42,185 nucleotides of DNA from an uncultured Limnohabitans sp. (GCA_937928195.1 CALEYZ010000098.1:1-42185), one strand, 5' to 3'; counted from the first letter of the stretch, positions 16,911-25,280 are shown. A program made the numbers and translations. The notes: generated from the letters alone by a model not told the origin.

Positions 16911-17996
16911 TCAATTCTTCAGTTGCGTCGCCACGGCTTGTCCCAGTTCAATCACCGCCATCGCGTAATAGCTGCTCCAGTTGTAGCGCGTGATGGCATA
17001 GAAGTTTTCTGTGCCCGCCACATAGCTGGGCGGGTCATCGCCGTTGAGCAATTCAATCAAGGCCAACGGGCCCTTGTGAATGAGTGCATCACCTTCTACA
17101 ACTGCACCTTTGGCCACAAAGTTGGCCACGCTGAAGGTGGGCAAAATGTCAGGCGCCATGAGCGTGTCCATGTCCAAGTGTGCGGTATTGAACGTGACTG
17201 GGTAGTGCGTGGGCATGCCAGGTTGCCATTGGAAGGATTTGAAGTAATTGGCCACAGAGCCAATCACATCGGCTTTGCTGTTGAACAAGTCAATGTGATG
17301 GTCGTCATCAAAATCAACGGCAAACTTGGCCCAACTGGAGGGCATGAATTGTGGCAAACCCAAGGCGCCTGCATAACTGCCTTTGATGCTGGTGGGTTTG
17401 ACTTTCTCTTTGTGCGCCAAGACTAAAAAATGCGCCAGTTCCTTGGAGAAAAACGCCTGACGCTCTGATGCGCGAGGATGCTCTTTGGGAAAGTCGAAGG
17501 TGAGGGTGCTGAGCGCGTCCAGTGTCCTGAAATTGCCGGTGTGTTGGCCGTAAAAAGTTTCGACGCCAATGATGCCCACGACAAGCCATGCAGGCACACC
17601 ATAGGTTTGTTCAGCGCGTTCCAGCAGGGCTTGATTGTCTTTCCAAAATTGAACGCCAGCTTGAATGCGCTTGGGTTCAATGAAGCGTGCTTGGTATGCC
17701 GCCCAGTTTTTCTTGCTGATTTGTGTGGGTGGCAAGATCAACTTGGGAATGCTGGGAATCAATCGCGCTTGCGCCAGTTGAAGTTTGACCCATTTGACGT
17801 CGAGTTGATGAGCGGGCGCCATTTGTTCAGCCCATGCCTGGACATCTTGTCGCTTGGCATAAGCGGCCCCCGCTGCTGGACTGGCCGTACTGATTTTTTG
17901 AGGTTTTGATTTGGATTTCTTCTTGGCCTCAGTGGCGTGCACGCTCAGTGAAAAGCACAGGAGCAGGAGGGCTAAAAAGGTCGACAAAATGCGCAT
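16911..17996 (-). CDS. mltB: Lytic murein transglycosylase B family
   Basis: A 361-residue peptidoglycan-cleaving enzyme. It starts with a signal peptide (about residues 1-21, hydrophobic LSTFLALLLLCFSL, then AT-EAKKK). C14 lacks the small residue before it that a lipobox needs, so it is probably periplasmic and not lipidated, unlike E. coli MltB. The catalytic glutamate is E146 in GIIGVETFYGQHTG, followed by FDFP, KGSYAGALGLPQFMPSSW and the typical VIGSVANYF. Family length and motif order match MltB (SltB-type). It is transcribed leftward, divergent from the histone-deacetylase-family gene across 88 bases, and converges on the small ATPase gene with a 70-base gap that shows only a weak TGGGT/ACCCA dyad. 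Confidence 0.93.
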   Translation of the reverse strand: MRILSTFLALLLLCFSLSVHATEAKKKSKSKPQKISTASPAAGAAYAKRQDVQAWAEQMAPAHQLDVKWVKLQLAQARLIPSIPKLILPPTQISKKNWAAYQARFIEPKRIQAGVQFWKDNQALLERAEQTYGVPAWLVVGIIGVETFYGQHTGNFRTLDALSTLTFDFPKEHPRASERQAFFSKELAHFLVLAHKEKVKPTSIKGSYAGALGLPQFMPSSWAKFAVDFDDDHHIDLFNSKADVIGSVANYFKSFQWQPGMPTHYPVTFNTAHLDMDTLMAPDILPTFSVANFVAKGAVVEGDALIHKGPLALIELLNGDDPPSYVAGTENFYAITRYNWSSYYAMAVIELGQAVATQLKN

Positions 17997-18084
17997 CCCT
18001 TGAGTTTAGCCTTTGAATTGAGACAAGGTGTCGTGATAAGCTGGAATCCTTCGGATTTCGAACCTTACTATTGCAAAGTGATCC

Positions 18085-19038
18085 ATGGGCGCTACAGGCT
18101 ATTTCACACACTCGGATTGTCGGCTTCATGAAATGGGCGAAGGACACCCTGAATGTCCGCAACGACTCGATGCCATTGAAGACCGATTGTTGATCACTGG
18201 TTTGGACCATGCCCTGACGCGAAAAGAGGCGGCCCCTGCCGCATTGGCCGACATCGAGTTGGCCCACGGCCGAATGTATGTGGCCTCTTTGCGTGGCTTA
18301 AGCGATGCCCTGATTGAAGACATACAAGCGGGAGGGCCAACGCACAGCGCGCTAGATCCTGACACCGCCATCAATGCACACACTTGGAAAGCTGCGCTGC
18401 GTTCAGCGGGTGCCGCATTGGAAGCCACCGATGCGGTGCTGGCCGGCGAATTGGAAAATGCTTTCTGCGCCATTCGACCACCGGGTCACCATGCCTGTCA
18501 TGACAAAGCCATGGGCTTTTGTTTTTTCAACAACGTGGCAATTGCGGCCAAATACGCGCTAGAGCGACATGGTTTGAAGCGCGTGGCCATTGTTGATTTT
18601 GATGTGCACCACGGCAATGGCACGGAAGACATTGTGGCTGGAGACGATCGCATTCTCATGGTCAGTTTCTATCAGCATCCTTTTTACCCAGAAGGTGGCG
18701 CATTGAAGCACGATGCCAACTTGGTCAATTTGCCGGTGCCGGCTTACACCAAGGGCATGGACATTCGTGAGTTGATTGACATGATGTGGATTCCTCGTTT
18801 GGAAGAACACCGTCCTGAGCTGATTTTCATCAGCGCTGGATTTGATGCACACCGGGAGGACGACATGGGCCAGTTGGGCTTGGTTGAACAGGACTATGTG
18901 TGGATCACGCAACGTATCAAAGACGTGGCGGCCAAATACGCCAAGGGCCGCATCGTGAGCTGCCTTGAAGGTGGTTACAACCTCAGCGCCTTGTCGCGCA
19001 GTGTGGAAGCGCACATTCGTGTGTTGGCCGATGTTTAA
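18085..19038 (+). CDS. Histone deacetylase family (acetylpolyamine/acetoin-type) amidohydrolase
   Basis: A 317-residue zinc amidohydrolase of the arginase/deacetylase fold. Active-site features are H135 and H136 in RPPGHHACHD, zinc ligands D173 and H175 in DFDVHHGNGT, and D254 in SAGFDAHRED, followed by the glycine-rich LEGGYNL. Bacterial members deacetylate polyamines or other small acetyl amides; the true substrate cannot be read from sequence. There is no signal peptide, so it is cytoplasmic. The MscS gene begins 18 bases downstream and is probably in the same operon, an arrangement I believe is common in Burkholderiales. The start ATG at 18085 is preceded by a weak ribosome-binding site (AGTGAT). 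Confidence 0.92.
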   Translation: MGATGYFTHSDCRLHEMGEGHPECPQRLDAIEDRLLITGLDHALTRKEAAPAALADIELAHGRMYVASLRGLSDALIEDIQAGGPTHSALDPDTAINAHTWKAALRSAGAALEATDAVLAGELENAFCAIRPPGHHACHDKAMGFCFFNNVAIAAKYALERHGLKRVAIVDFDVHHGNGTEDIVAGDDRILMVSFYQHPFYPEGGALKHDANLVNLPVPAYTKGMDIRELIDMMWIPRLEEHRPELIFISAGFDAHREDDMGQLGLVEQDYVWITQRIKDVAAKYAKGRIVSCLEGGYNLSALSRSVEAHIRVLADV

Positions 19039-19056
19039 ATCCTGAAAGACTGCACC

Positions 19057-20331
19057 GTGTCCCAAACTCCCTTGATGATGAACGATCCCCAGTTGTGGTG
19101 GAGTCGATTGAACGCGTTTGAAGCTGTGCAAGAAGTGCTGCTGTTTACGGCTTGCATCGGCTTGGCTTGGACTGTGGTGTGGGCTCTGAGACGAGCTACA
19201 CCGCAATGGGAATTGTCTGTCCTGATAGGGCGCAAACTCATCGACGGTGTGTTGTTTCCCAGTTTGTTGTTGGGGTCAGTGTTTGCGGCTCGTACCGTAT
19301 GGGGCAAAACGCATCCCATGTGGTTGCTGGATTTTTTACTGCCTGTTTGCATCTCATTGGCCACCATTCGCCTGGGGGTGAAAGTCTTGCAAGTCGCATT
19401 CAAGCAAGCCGCTTGGGTGCGACCCGTCGAGCGCAGTTTGTCGTGGTTGGCATGGGGCGCTGTGGTTTTGTGGTTGACCGGCTTGCTGCCATTGTTGCTA
19501 GAAGAGTTAGACCAAATTCAGTGGAAGGTGGGCTCATCACATCTGTCGGTACGCACCCTGATTGAAGGTGGCTTGACAGCGGGCTTGGTGATGTTGCTGA
19601 CCCTGTGGGTGTCCTCTGCCATTGAAGCGCGCTTGCTCAAAACCTCCACGGGCAGCGAGTTGTCTTTGCGAAAGGCCGTTAGCAACGCGGTCACGTCGTT
19701 GTTGATGTTTGTGGGCCTCATGGTGTCTTTGTCTGCAATTGGCATCGACCTCACGGCCTTGTCCGTGTTGGGCGGCGCTGTGGGGGTGGGCATTGGCTTT
19801 GGTTTGCAAAAGTTGGCCGCCAACTACGTCAGTGGTTTTGTCATTTTGGCGGAGCGCAGCATGCGCATTGGTGACAGCGTCAAGGTGGACGGCTTTGAAG
19901 GCCGTGTGACCGACATCAAAGCGCGCTACACCGTCATTCGCGCGCCAACGGGCCGTGAGTCGATTGTGCCCAACGAGATGCTGATCAACAGCCGCGTCGA
20001 GAATTTGTCATTGGCCGACTCACGCGTCTTGCAGAGCACGTCTGTGATGGTGGCCTATGGCAGCGATGTCAACTTGGTGATGCGCTTGTTAACGCAGGCC
20101 TGTGAAGCGCAACTGCGCGTGCTCAAAGAGCCAGCACCCTTTGTGACCTTGTCCTCTTTTGCGGCCGATGGTTTGGAATTTGGCGCGCACTATTGGGTGG
20201 ACGAGCAGCAGTCGGGCCTGTTGACGCTGAAGTCAGAAATCAATGTCAGCATTTTGCAATTGCTGCACGACCACCACATTGAAATTCCGTTCCCACAGCG
20301 CGTGGTTCACACGCGTGTTGTACCGAGCTAA
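19057..20331 (+). CDS. Mechanosensitive ion channel, MscS family
   Basis: A 424-residue membrane protein that would release solutes on hypo-osmotic shock. About five N-terminal hydrophobic segments precede the pore-lining helix GAVGVGIGFGLQKLAANY, with its Gly/Ala pattern, then the MscS beta domain with RIGDSVKVDGFEGRV, VIRAPTGRESIVPNEML and a C-terminal alpha/beta domain to the end. The frame starts with GTG at 19057; the next in-frame ATG is residue 7 or 8 (MMNDP) and would also serve. It sits 18 bases after the deacetylase-family gene. Its end and the end of the leftward hydrolase gene lie only six bases apart, with no obvious terminator. Confidence 0.93.
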   Translation: MSQTPLMMNDPQLWWSRLNAFEAVQEVLLFTACIGLAWTVVWALRRATPQWELSVLIGRKLIDGVLFPSLLLGSVFAARTVWGKTHPMWLLDFLLPVCISLATIRLGVKVLQVAFKQAAWVRPVERSLSWLAWGAVVLWLTGLLPLLLEELDQIQWKVGSSHLSVRTLIEGGLTAGLVMLLTLWVSSAIEARLLKTSTGSELSLRKAVSNAVTSLLMFVGLMVSLSAIGIDLTALSVLGGAVGVGIGFGLQKLAANYVSGFVILAERSMRIGDSVKVDGFEGRVTDIKARYTVIRAPTGRESIVPNEMLINSRVENLSLADSRVLQSTSVMVAYGSDVNLVMRLLTQACEAQLRVLKEPAPFVTLSSFAADGLEFGAHYWVDEQQSGLLTLKSEINVSILQLLHDHHIEIPFPQRVVHTRVVPS

Positions 20332-20337
20332 ATTGAA

Positions 20338-21294
20338 TCAGCTGGCTTTGAGGTGCAGCTGTGCGCTTAACACCTGAGCGCACAAACTGACAGCTGTATT
20401 GGCCTCTTGCATCACGCGGCCCATGGTGATGAAGCCATGAATCTGCCGCTCAAAGCAAATGTACTGCGCAGGCACACCAGCCTTTGACAATGCATCGGCA
20501 TACATCAGACCTTCATCGCGCAAAGGGTCAAAACCGGCTGTCATGACGAAGGCGGGTGGCAGGCCTGCGTGGCTGCTGGCCAATTGCGGCGAAGCGCGCC
20601 AGTCTTTGGCATCGTCGCGGTTGCGCAAATAGTTTTCTGTGTAGTACGCAATCGACTCTTTGGTGAGCATGTAGCCCTTGCCATTGGCGTGGTAGGACGC
20701 TGTATCGGGCCACATGACTGTGGCAGGGTAGATCAGCAATTGAAACGCGGGCTGCACCGACAAGCCAGTTTGATCGCGCAGGCCAATACAGGCTGCGGCT
20801 GATAAGTTGCCACCGGCGCTGTCGCCACCGATGGCAATGCGAGCAGGGTCGATGCCCAAGTTCTTGGCGTTCGCTACCGTCCAATTGAAAGCAGCCACTG
20901 TGTCGTCGTAGGCTGCCGGAAATTTATGCTCCGGGCCCATGCGGTAGTCCACTGAGACCACCACGATGTTGGCCTGAAGGCACAAGCTGCGGCACAGCAC
21001 ATCGTGCGTATCCAGATCACCTATGGTCCAACCACCACCATGGATGTAGACCAAACCTGGCAATGCTTTCTGTGTTTGTGCGCCATGCGGGTGATAGACC
21101 CGCACCGGCACATTCACACCACCATGCGACACCACTTTGTCTTCAACTTTGAACACCGCCGGGGCGTCGGGTTGGGTAAAGGTGCGTCGGGACCTGTAAG
21201 ACTCACGCGCCTCTACGGGCGTGAGGGTGTTCACCGGTGGCACCCCCTTGTCGATCATGAGTTGCATCAGGGCTTGAGCTTGGGGGTCTAGCAT
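20338..21294 (-). CDS. Alpha/beta hydrolase, hormone-sensitive-lipase-like (esterase family IV)
   Basis: A 318-residue esterase/lipase. The oxyanion-hole motif YIHGGGWTIGD, the nucleophile serine in GGDSAGGNLS (S159 in the numbering from ATG 21294), the acid D256 in GFDPLRDEG and H286 in QIHGFITM form the catalytic set of the hormone-sensitive-lipase family. I use the ATG at 21294; an in-frame TTG five codons upstream is less likely. It has no signal peptide. It lies 39 bases downstream of the TRAP large permease on the same strand, so it may hydrolyse an ester or lactone imported by that transporter; this is inference from position. Confidence 0.91.
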   Translation of the reverse strand: MLDPQAQALMQLMIDKGVPPVNTLTPVEARESYRSRRTFTQPDAPAVFKVEDKVVSHGGVNVPVRVYHPHGAQTQKALPGLVYIHGGGWTIGDLDTHDVLCRSLCLQANIVVVSVDYRMGPEHKFPAAYDDTVAAFNWTVANAKNLGIDPARIAIGGDSAGGNLSAAACIGLRDQTGLSVQPAFQLLIYPATVMWPDTASYHANGKGYMLTKESIAYYTENYLRNRDDAKDWRASPQLASSHAGLPPAFVMTAGFDPLRDEGLMYADALSKAGVPAQYICFERQIHGFITMGRVMQEANTAVSLCAQVLSAQLHLKAS

Positions 21295-21333
21295 GTTGCG
21301 ATCTTTCAAAACAAAGGGGTCAATCGGATGGGC

Positions 21334-22629
21334 TTATGAAGTCATCAACGATGGCAGATACAAACTGAGCGAGGGGAAGAGCAGCAAGATGGCCAAAGTG
21401 ACAACTTGCATGGCCACAAAAGGCCAGCAACCACGGAAGATGGTACCCAAACCGACTTTAGGCAACAGGGTATTGAGCACAAACAGATTCATGCCGACTG
21501 GCGGTGAGATGAGACCAATCTGAATCACCATCACGATCAACACACCAAACCACACGGGGTCAAAACCGAGCTGAACCACAATGGGAAAGAAAAGAGGGAT
21601 GGTCAGCAAGACCATGGTCAACTCTTCCATGACCGTGCCCAAAATGATGTAGATCACCATCATGGCGCCTACCACCATGATGGGTGACAGGCCCAGATGG
21701 GTGATCCACTCTTTGAGATCGCCTGGCATGGTGGTGAAATTCACAAAGTTGGCAAACACGGTGGCTGCAATCAACAGTGTGAACAGCATGCCGGTGGTAC
21801 GAGCTGATTCGACCAAGATGCTGATCAGGCTTTCCCATGTGAGTGCTTTGCGAGCCCACGCAAACAAGAAAGCACCTGCAGCACCCATGCCGGCACCTTC
21901 GGTGGCCGTGAAAATGCCGCCGTAAATGCCGCCCAGCACCACAATGACCAACAGCAAAACGCCCCAGATGCCGCGCAATGCTTCCATGCGTTGTGTCCAA
22001 GTGAATTTCTCGCCAGCGGGTGCGTGTTCAGGATCGCGCGAAGTCATGATGACCACGGCCACCATCAGCAAGATGGCGGTCAAAATACCGGGAATCACGC
22101 CGGCTGCAAACAACTTGCCAATGTGCGTTTCTGTCACGATGCCATAAATCACCATGATGGTGGAAGGTGGAATCATGATGCCCAAGGTACCACCAGATGC
22201 AATGACACCTGTTGACAATGCATCGCTGTAGCCCAACTTTTTCATGGAAGGGTAAGCAACTTTGCTCATGGTGGCTGCAGTGGCAATCGAAGAGCCGCAA
22301 ATGGCGCCAAAGCCTGCGCACGCTGCAATGGTGGCATGGGCCAAGCCACCTCGGCGATGGCCGATGAACGTGTAGGCCGCGTGGAACAACTCATGGGCCA
22401 AACCAGCGCGTGCCACAAAGTTGCCCATCAAAATGAACAATGGAATGACTGACAAGGTGTAGGCAAAACCAGTTTCTTGCACCACTTGAGCCGTACTGGC
22501 AAGGGCAGGCATCCAGCCGCGCGTGAGACCAATGCCCACCACACCCACCAAGCCCATGGAGAAGGCCAGGGGCATGCGCAAAAGCGCCAATCCAAAAATG
22601 GCTATGAAGCCAATGAGTGCTTCGGTCAC
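21334..22629 (-). CDS. dctM: TRAP transporter large permease subunit
   Basis: A 431-residue polytopic membrane protein of the DctM type, with about a dozen hydrophobic segments and conserved pieces such as GLVGVVGIGLTRG, GAICGSSIATAATM, GIMIPPSTIMVIYG and ISPPVGMNLFVLN. It forms the sodium-driven transport channel for an organic acid delivered by the periplasmic binding protein. The start is GTG at 22629, and its GTGA overlaps the stop codon of dctQ. A strong ribosome-binding site GGAGG (minus strand, about 22634-22640) supports this start. The substrate is not readable from the permease. It is followed 39 bases on by the esterase gene. Confidence 0.95.
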   Translation of the reverse strand: MTEALIGFIAIFGLALLRMPLAFSMGLVGVVGIGLTRGWMPALASTAQVVQETGFAYTLSVIPLFILMGNFVARAGLAHELFHAAYTFIGHRRGGLAHATIAACAGFGAICGSSIATAATMSKVAYPSMKKLGYSDALSTGVIASGGTLGIMIPPSTIMVIYGIVTETHIGKLFAAGVIPGILTAILLMVAVVIMTSRDPEHAPAGEKFTWTQRMEALRGIWGVLLLVIVVLGGIYGGIFTATEGAGMGAAGAFLFAWARKALTWESLISILVESARTTGMLFTLLIAATVFANFVNFTTMPGDLKEWITHLGLSPIMVVGAMMVIYIILGTVMEELTMVLLTIPLFFPIVVQLGFDPVWFGVLIVMVIQIGLISPPVGMNLFVLNTLLPKVGLGTIFRGCWPFVAMQVVTLAILLLFPSLSLYLPSLMTS

Positions 22630-23111
22630 AGAACACCTCCATCAGATTCTTCGTCTTCGCTCAAGGGTTGGAAGACCAGAACCAAATGAACAATGCCCGC
22701 GAGAGCACACATCAAGCCCATGCCCATGATGAATGGGGCTTTTGAAATTTTGAGTTGGGCGGTGGTTTCACCAAAAGAGGCAAAGTCAATACCCGTGGAC
22801 AGCATGAGCCAACCCAGTGCCAACAAAGCCACGCTGCACAAGAAGTTGACCAAGGCTTTTTGAAATTTCACAAAACCTTTGGGCCAGAAACTGTCGAGTG
22901 AGTCAAACACCACATGCTCTCCCTTGCGAGAGACCAGAGGCAATGCACCAAAGATAACCACCACCATGAGCAGCTCAGTGAGTTCCAAAGAACCTGTGAT
23001 GGAGTTGTCTAATAGTTTTCTGCCCGTAACGTCTAAGAACGTCAATACCATGATGGCAAATAGTGCAATCCCGGAAATCAGGCTGCAGAGTTGGTCTAAA
23101 AATTTGTTCAC
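22626..23111 (-). CDS. dctQ: TRAP transporter small permease subunit
   Basis: A 161-residue protein with four hydrophobic segments (about residues 12-30, 43-60, 85-105 and 124-145), as expected of DctQ, which helps to dock the binding protein. The frame starts with GTG at 23111 and ends overlapping the dctM start by four bases, so the two are translationally coupled. A terminator-like hairpin at 23131-23164 lies between this gene and the upstream dctP, which would lower permease expression relative to the binding protein. Confidence 0.92.
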   Translation of the reverse strand: MNKFLDQLCSLISGIALFAIMVLTFLDVTGRKLLDNSITGSLELTELLMVVVIFGALPLVSRKGEHVVFDSLDSFWPKGFVKFQKALVNFLCSVALLALGWLMLSTGIDFASFGETTAQLKISKAPFIMGMGLMCALAGIVHLVLVFQPLSEDEESDGGVL

Positions 23112-23130
23112 GAAGATTCCAATTCGACAT

Positions 23131-23164
23131 AAAAAACGGTACCTCTCAATTCTGACAGGTACCG
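23131..23164 (-). terminator. Intercistronic terminator/attenuator between dctP and dctQ
   Basis: CGGTACCT (23137-23144) and AGGTACCG (23157-23164) are perfect 8-bp complementary arms around a 12-base loop. On the minus strand the hairpin is followed by six T residues, with further A-T pairs available at the stem base. It lies 42 bases after the dctP stop and about 20 before the dctQ start. It looks like a partial terminator giving more binding protein than permease. Confidence 0.8.
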
Positions 23165-23206
23165 CTTTCTGTTCAATGACAAACGCGGTCAGGCGTTGAG
23201 CCTCAC

Positions 23207-24223
23207 TTACTTTTCAAGTTTGGCGATTTCAGCGCGGAACTCAGCCAAGACTTTGGCTGGATCTTTTAAACCTTTGGCCTTGGAGGCTGCCACCCAGTTT
23301 TGCTCCAGTGGCTGTGTCTTGGCTTTGACCTCTGCCACAAACTTGGCATCGGCTTTGGTCACCACCACGTTGTTGACTTGCATGAGGGCAAACGCACGGC
23401 GGTCCACTTTGTCCCAACCGCGGCCAAAGATGCGCGCTGCTGTTTCGCCAGAGATGTCGTCAACGGCCTTCTTGTCTTCAGGCGACAACTTGTCGTACTT
23501 GGCTTGGTTCATCATGAAGACGAAGCTGGTGTTGTACAAACCGCCGGGGAAGGTGGTGGCGTGTTTGATGATCTTGTCGATCTTGAAAGACTCTGTGGAT
23601 TCGGCCGGGAACAAGGTGCCGTCCATCACGCCAGAAGAGAGCAACTCATAAGAGTCGGGTGCTGGTTTGAGCGTCACGTTCATGTTGAGTGCTTTGGACA
23701 GGTCATTCACCATGCCGCCGCCTACGCGGAATTTAAGACCTGCCAAATCGTCTACTTTGGCAATAGGGCGCTTCACATTGAACACAATGCCAGGGCCGTG
23801 GGAGAACAGCGACAAGACTTTGACGCCTTGGTGCTCGGCTGCAAATTCTGGGTACTTGGCCGTGACGCGGCTCAAGGCCACAGAAATGGTTTCAGCACTG
23901 TTGCCCAAGAAAGGCAGCTCGGTCATTTGGGTGTGGACGAAACGTCCGGGCGTGTAACCGTGCACGGTGAATGACAAATCGGCCAAGCCGTTTTTGACCG
24001 CATCGTAAGTGCCTGGTGCGGGTGTGACGCCGCGGGGCAAGATGTTGCATTTCACGCGGCCTTTGGTGTTGTTTTCCAGCAGATCACACCATTCTTTTTG
24101 GGCCATGGAGGTGGTGTGGGTGGGGGCGAGCCAGCTTGACACTGTCAACACAGTTTGTGCTTGGGCTTGGGATGTCAATGCCGTCAGTGCAAGGACGGCA
24201 ACGGATAAAAGCGACTTTTTCAT
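23207..24223 (-). CDS. dctP: TRAP transporter substrate-binding protein
   Basis: A 338-residue periplasmic binding protein when begun at the ATG ending at 24223 (MKKSLLSVAVL). A GGAGA ribosome-binding site lies just upstream, whereas a longer frame adds 29 residues with no signal character. Residues 1-22 form a Sec signal peptide ending AQA. The mature protein has DctP family features such as GLKFRVGGGMVNDLSKALN, the conserved Arg that grips the ligand carboxylate (R in FRVGG) and a MNQAKYDKLSPEDKKAVDD segment. The ligand is likely an organic acid but cannot be named. It is the first gene of the dctPQM-esterase operon and shares its upstream region with etfB. Confidence 0.95.
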   Translation of the reverse strand: MKKSLLSVAVLALTALTSQAQAQTVLTVSSWLAPTHTTSMAQKEWCDLLENNTKGRVKCNILPRGVTPAPGTYDAVKNGLADLSFTVHGYTPGRFVHTQMTELPFLGNSAETISVALSRVTAKYPEFAAEHQGVKVLSLFSHGPGIVFNVKRPIAKVDDLAGLKFRVGGGMVNDLSKALNMNVTLKPAPDSYELLSSGVMDGTLFPAESTESFKIDKIIKHATTFPGGLYNTSFVFMMNQAKYDKLSPEDKKAVDDISGETAARIFGRGWDKVDRRAFALMQVNNVVVTKADAKFVAEVKAKTQPLEQNWVAASKAKGLKDPAKVLAEFRAEIAKLEK

Positions 24224-24332
24224 GGAGGGTCTCCGGTCAATGAATAAGAGTTTGCAGATCAAGCGAACTTGAGTCGTGCAAGAGAGCTTCGGGATAAAAC
24301 CCTGCGACAAACATCCTAACGCTGATTCCCCA

Positions 24333-24346
24333 ACCGATTGGTCGGT
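24333..24346. promoter_or_regulatory. Candidate TetR-type operator
   Basis: ACCGA-TTGG-TCGGT is a perfect 5-bp inverted repeat with a 4-base spacer. Its shape resembles operators of TetR-family regulators of acyl-CoA and efflux genes (ACCGA...TCGGT), as I recall. No TetR gene is in the window. It is about 110 bases upstream of dctP and about 180 upstream of etfB, so it could serve either. Confidence 0.4.
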
Positions 24347-24400
24347 GAATTCCCGAGGTTTTTCTGTGTGAAGACGGACAAGGCCTGATATAAAATTCGA

Positions 24401-24408
24401 ACGATCGT
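24401..24408. promoter_or_regulatory. ACGATCGT palindrome upstream of etfB
   Basis: A perfect 8-bp palindrome followed by a T-rich run, just downstream of a TATAAAAT stretch at about 24389-24396. It may be an operator half of a TetR-type site or a chance palindrome. It is short, so the evidence is weak. Confidence 0.25.
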
Positions 24409-24453
24409 GCTTTTTTGGTCAAAGATCTTGAGAAAATCAAAGATTGAGGCACA

Positions 24454-24477
24454 ATTGACGTTTACGTTAACGTCAAT
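24454..24477. promoter_or_regulatory. Candidate MerR-type (LiuR-like) operator upstream of etfB
   Basis: ATTGACGTT (24454-24462) and AACGTCAAT (24469-24477) are perfect 9-bp inverted arms around TACGTT. The TTTACGTTAACGT core resembles the motif I recall for LiuR, a MerR-family regulator of branched-chain amino acid and fatty acid breakdown in Proteobacteria. It lies 47 bases upstream of the etfB ATG, which fits control of the electron-transfer flavoprotein. The regulator itself is not in the window. Confidence 0.5.
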
Positions 24478-24524
24478 TCAACAGAAGGCGTTAGCGAGCC
24501 TGTTTTTATCTTGGAGATTTGGCA

Positions 24525-25280
24525 ATGAAAATTCTTGTTCCCGTGAAAAGGGTTGTCGACTACAACGTGAAAGTGCGCGTCAAATCTGACGGCACCGGCG
24601 TAGACATCGCCAACGTCAAAATGAGCATGAACCCCTTTGACGAGATTGCTGTTGAAGAAGCGGTGCGCTTGAAAGAGAAGGGCATCGCAACCGAAGTGAT
24701 CGCTGTGTCTTGTGGCGTCACGCAATGCCAAGAAACATTGCGCACCGCCATGGCCATTGGTGCCGATCGCGGCATTCTGGTGGAGACACCTGCTGACCTG
24801 GAATTGCAGCCTTTGGCCGTTGCCAAATTGCTCAAAGCCTTGGTCGATAAAGAGCAGCCTGGTTTGATCATCTTGGGCAAACAAGCGATTGACGACGATT
24901 GCAACCAAACCGGTCAAATGCTGGCCGCCTTGACCGACCTGCCACAAGCCACCTTTGCTTCCAAAGTAGAAGTGGTTGATGGCAAAGCACAAGTCACACG
25001 CGAAGTTGATGGCGGCTTGGAAGTGTTGTCTTTGTCCATGCCTGCTGTGATCACCACAGACTTGCGCTTGAACGAGCCACGCTACGTCACGTTGCCCAAC
25101 ATCATGAAGGCCAAGAAAAAACAACTCGACACCTTCAAGCCTGAAGACTTGGGTGTGGACGTTGCGCCACGCATCACCACCCTCAAAGTGTCAGAGCCAC
25201 CGAAGCGTTCTGCGGGTATCAAGGTGCCTGATGTGGCGACATTGGTTGATAAGTTAAAGAATACAGCGAAGGTCATCTAA
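24525..25280 (+). CDS. etfB: Electron transfer flavoprotein, beta subunit
   Basis: A 251-residue protein that with EtfA carries electrons from acyl-CoA dehydrogenases to the quinone pool through ETF-ubiquinone oxidoreductase. The start is ATG 24525 (MKILVPVKRVVDYN), preceded by GGAG at 24513-24516. A TTG two codons earlier is unlikely. Features are the AMP-binding region with NPFDEIAVEEAVRLKEKG, the GKQAIDDDCNQTGQMLA loop, and the conserved dehydrogenase-recognition loop LRLNEPRYVTLPNIMKAKKK. Length is typical. It precedes etfA by 69 bases that hold a strong hairpin, which is a likely REP-like element. Confidence 0.96.
   Translation: MKILVPVKRVVDYNVKVRVKSDGTGVDIANVKMSMNPFDEIAVEEAVRLKEKGIATEVIAVSCGVTQCQETLRTAMAIGADRGILVETPADLELQPLAVAKLLKALVDKEQPGLIILGKQAIDDDCNQTGQMLAALTDLPQATFASKVEVVDGKAQVTREVDGGLEVLSLSMPAVITTDLRLNEPRYVTLPNIMKAKKKQLDTFKPEDLGVDVAPRITTLKVSEPPKRSAGIKVPDVATLVDKLKNTAKVI

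Larger units (their letters stand above)
24224..24524. promoter_or_regulatory. Divergent regulatory region between dctP and etfB
   Basis: 301 bases with no coding frame. They carry the ribosome-binding site of dctP at the left end and that of etfB (GGAG at 24513-24516) at the right end. Three palindromes lie between: ACCGATTGGTCGGT (24333-24346), ACGATCGT (24401-24408) and ATTGACGTT-TACGTT-AACGTCAAT (24454-24477). A possible rightward promoter is TTGAGA at 24428-24433 with CACAAT at 24450-24455, which would place the last palindrome over the minus-10 and start-site region. Promoter calls here are tentative. Confidence 0.55.
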
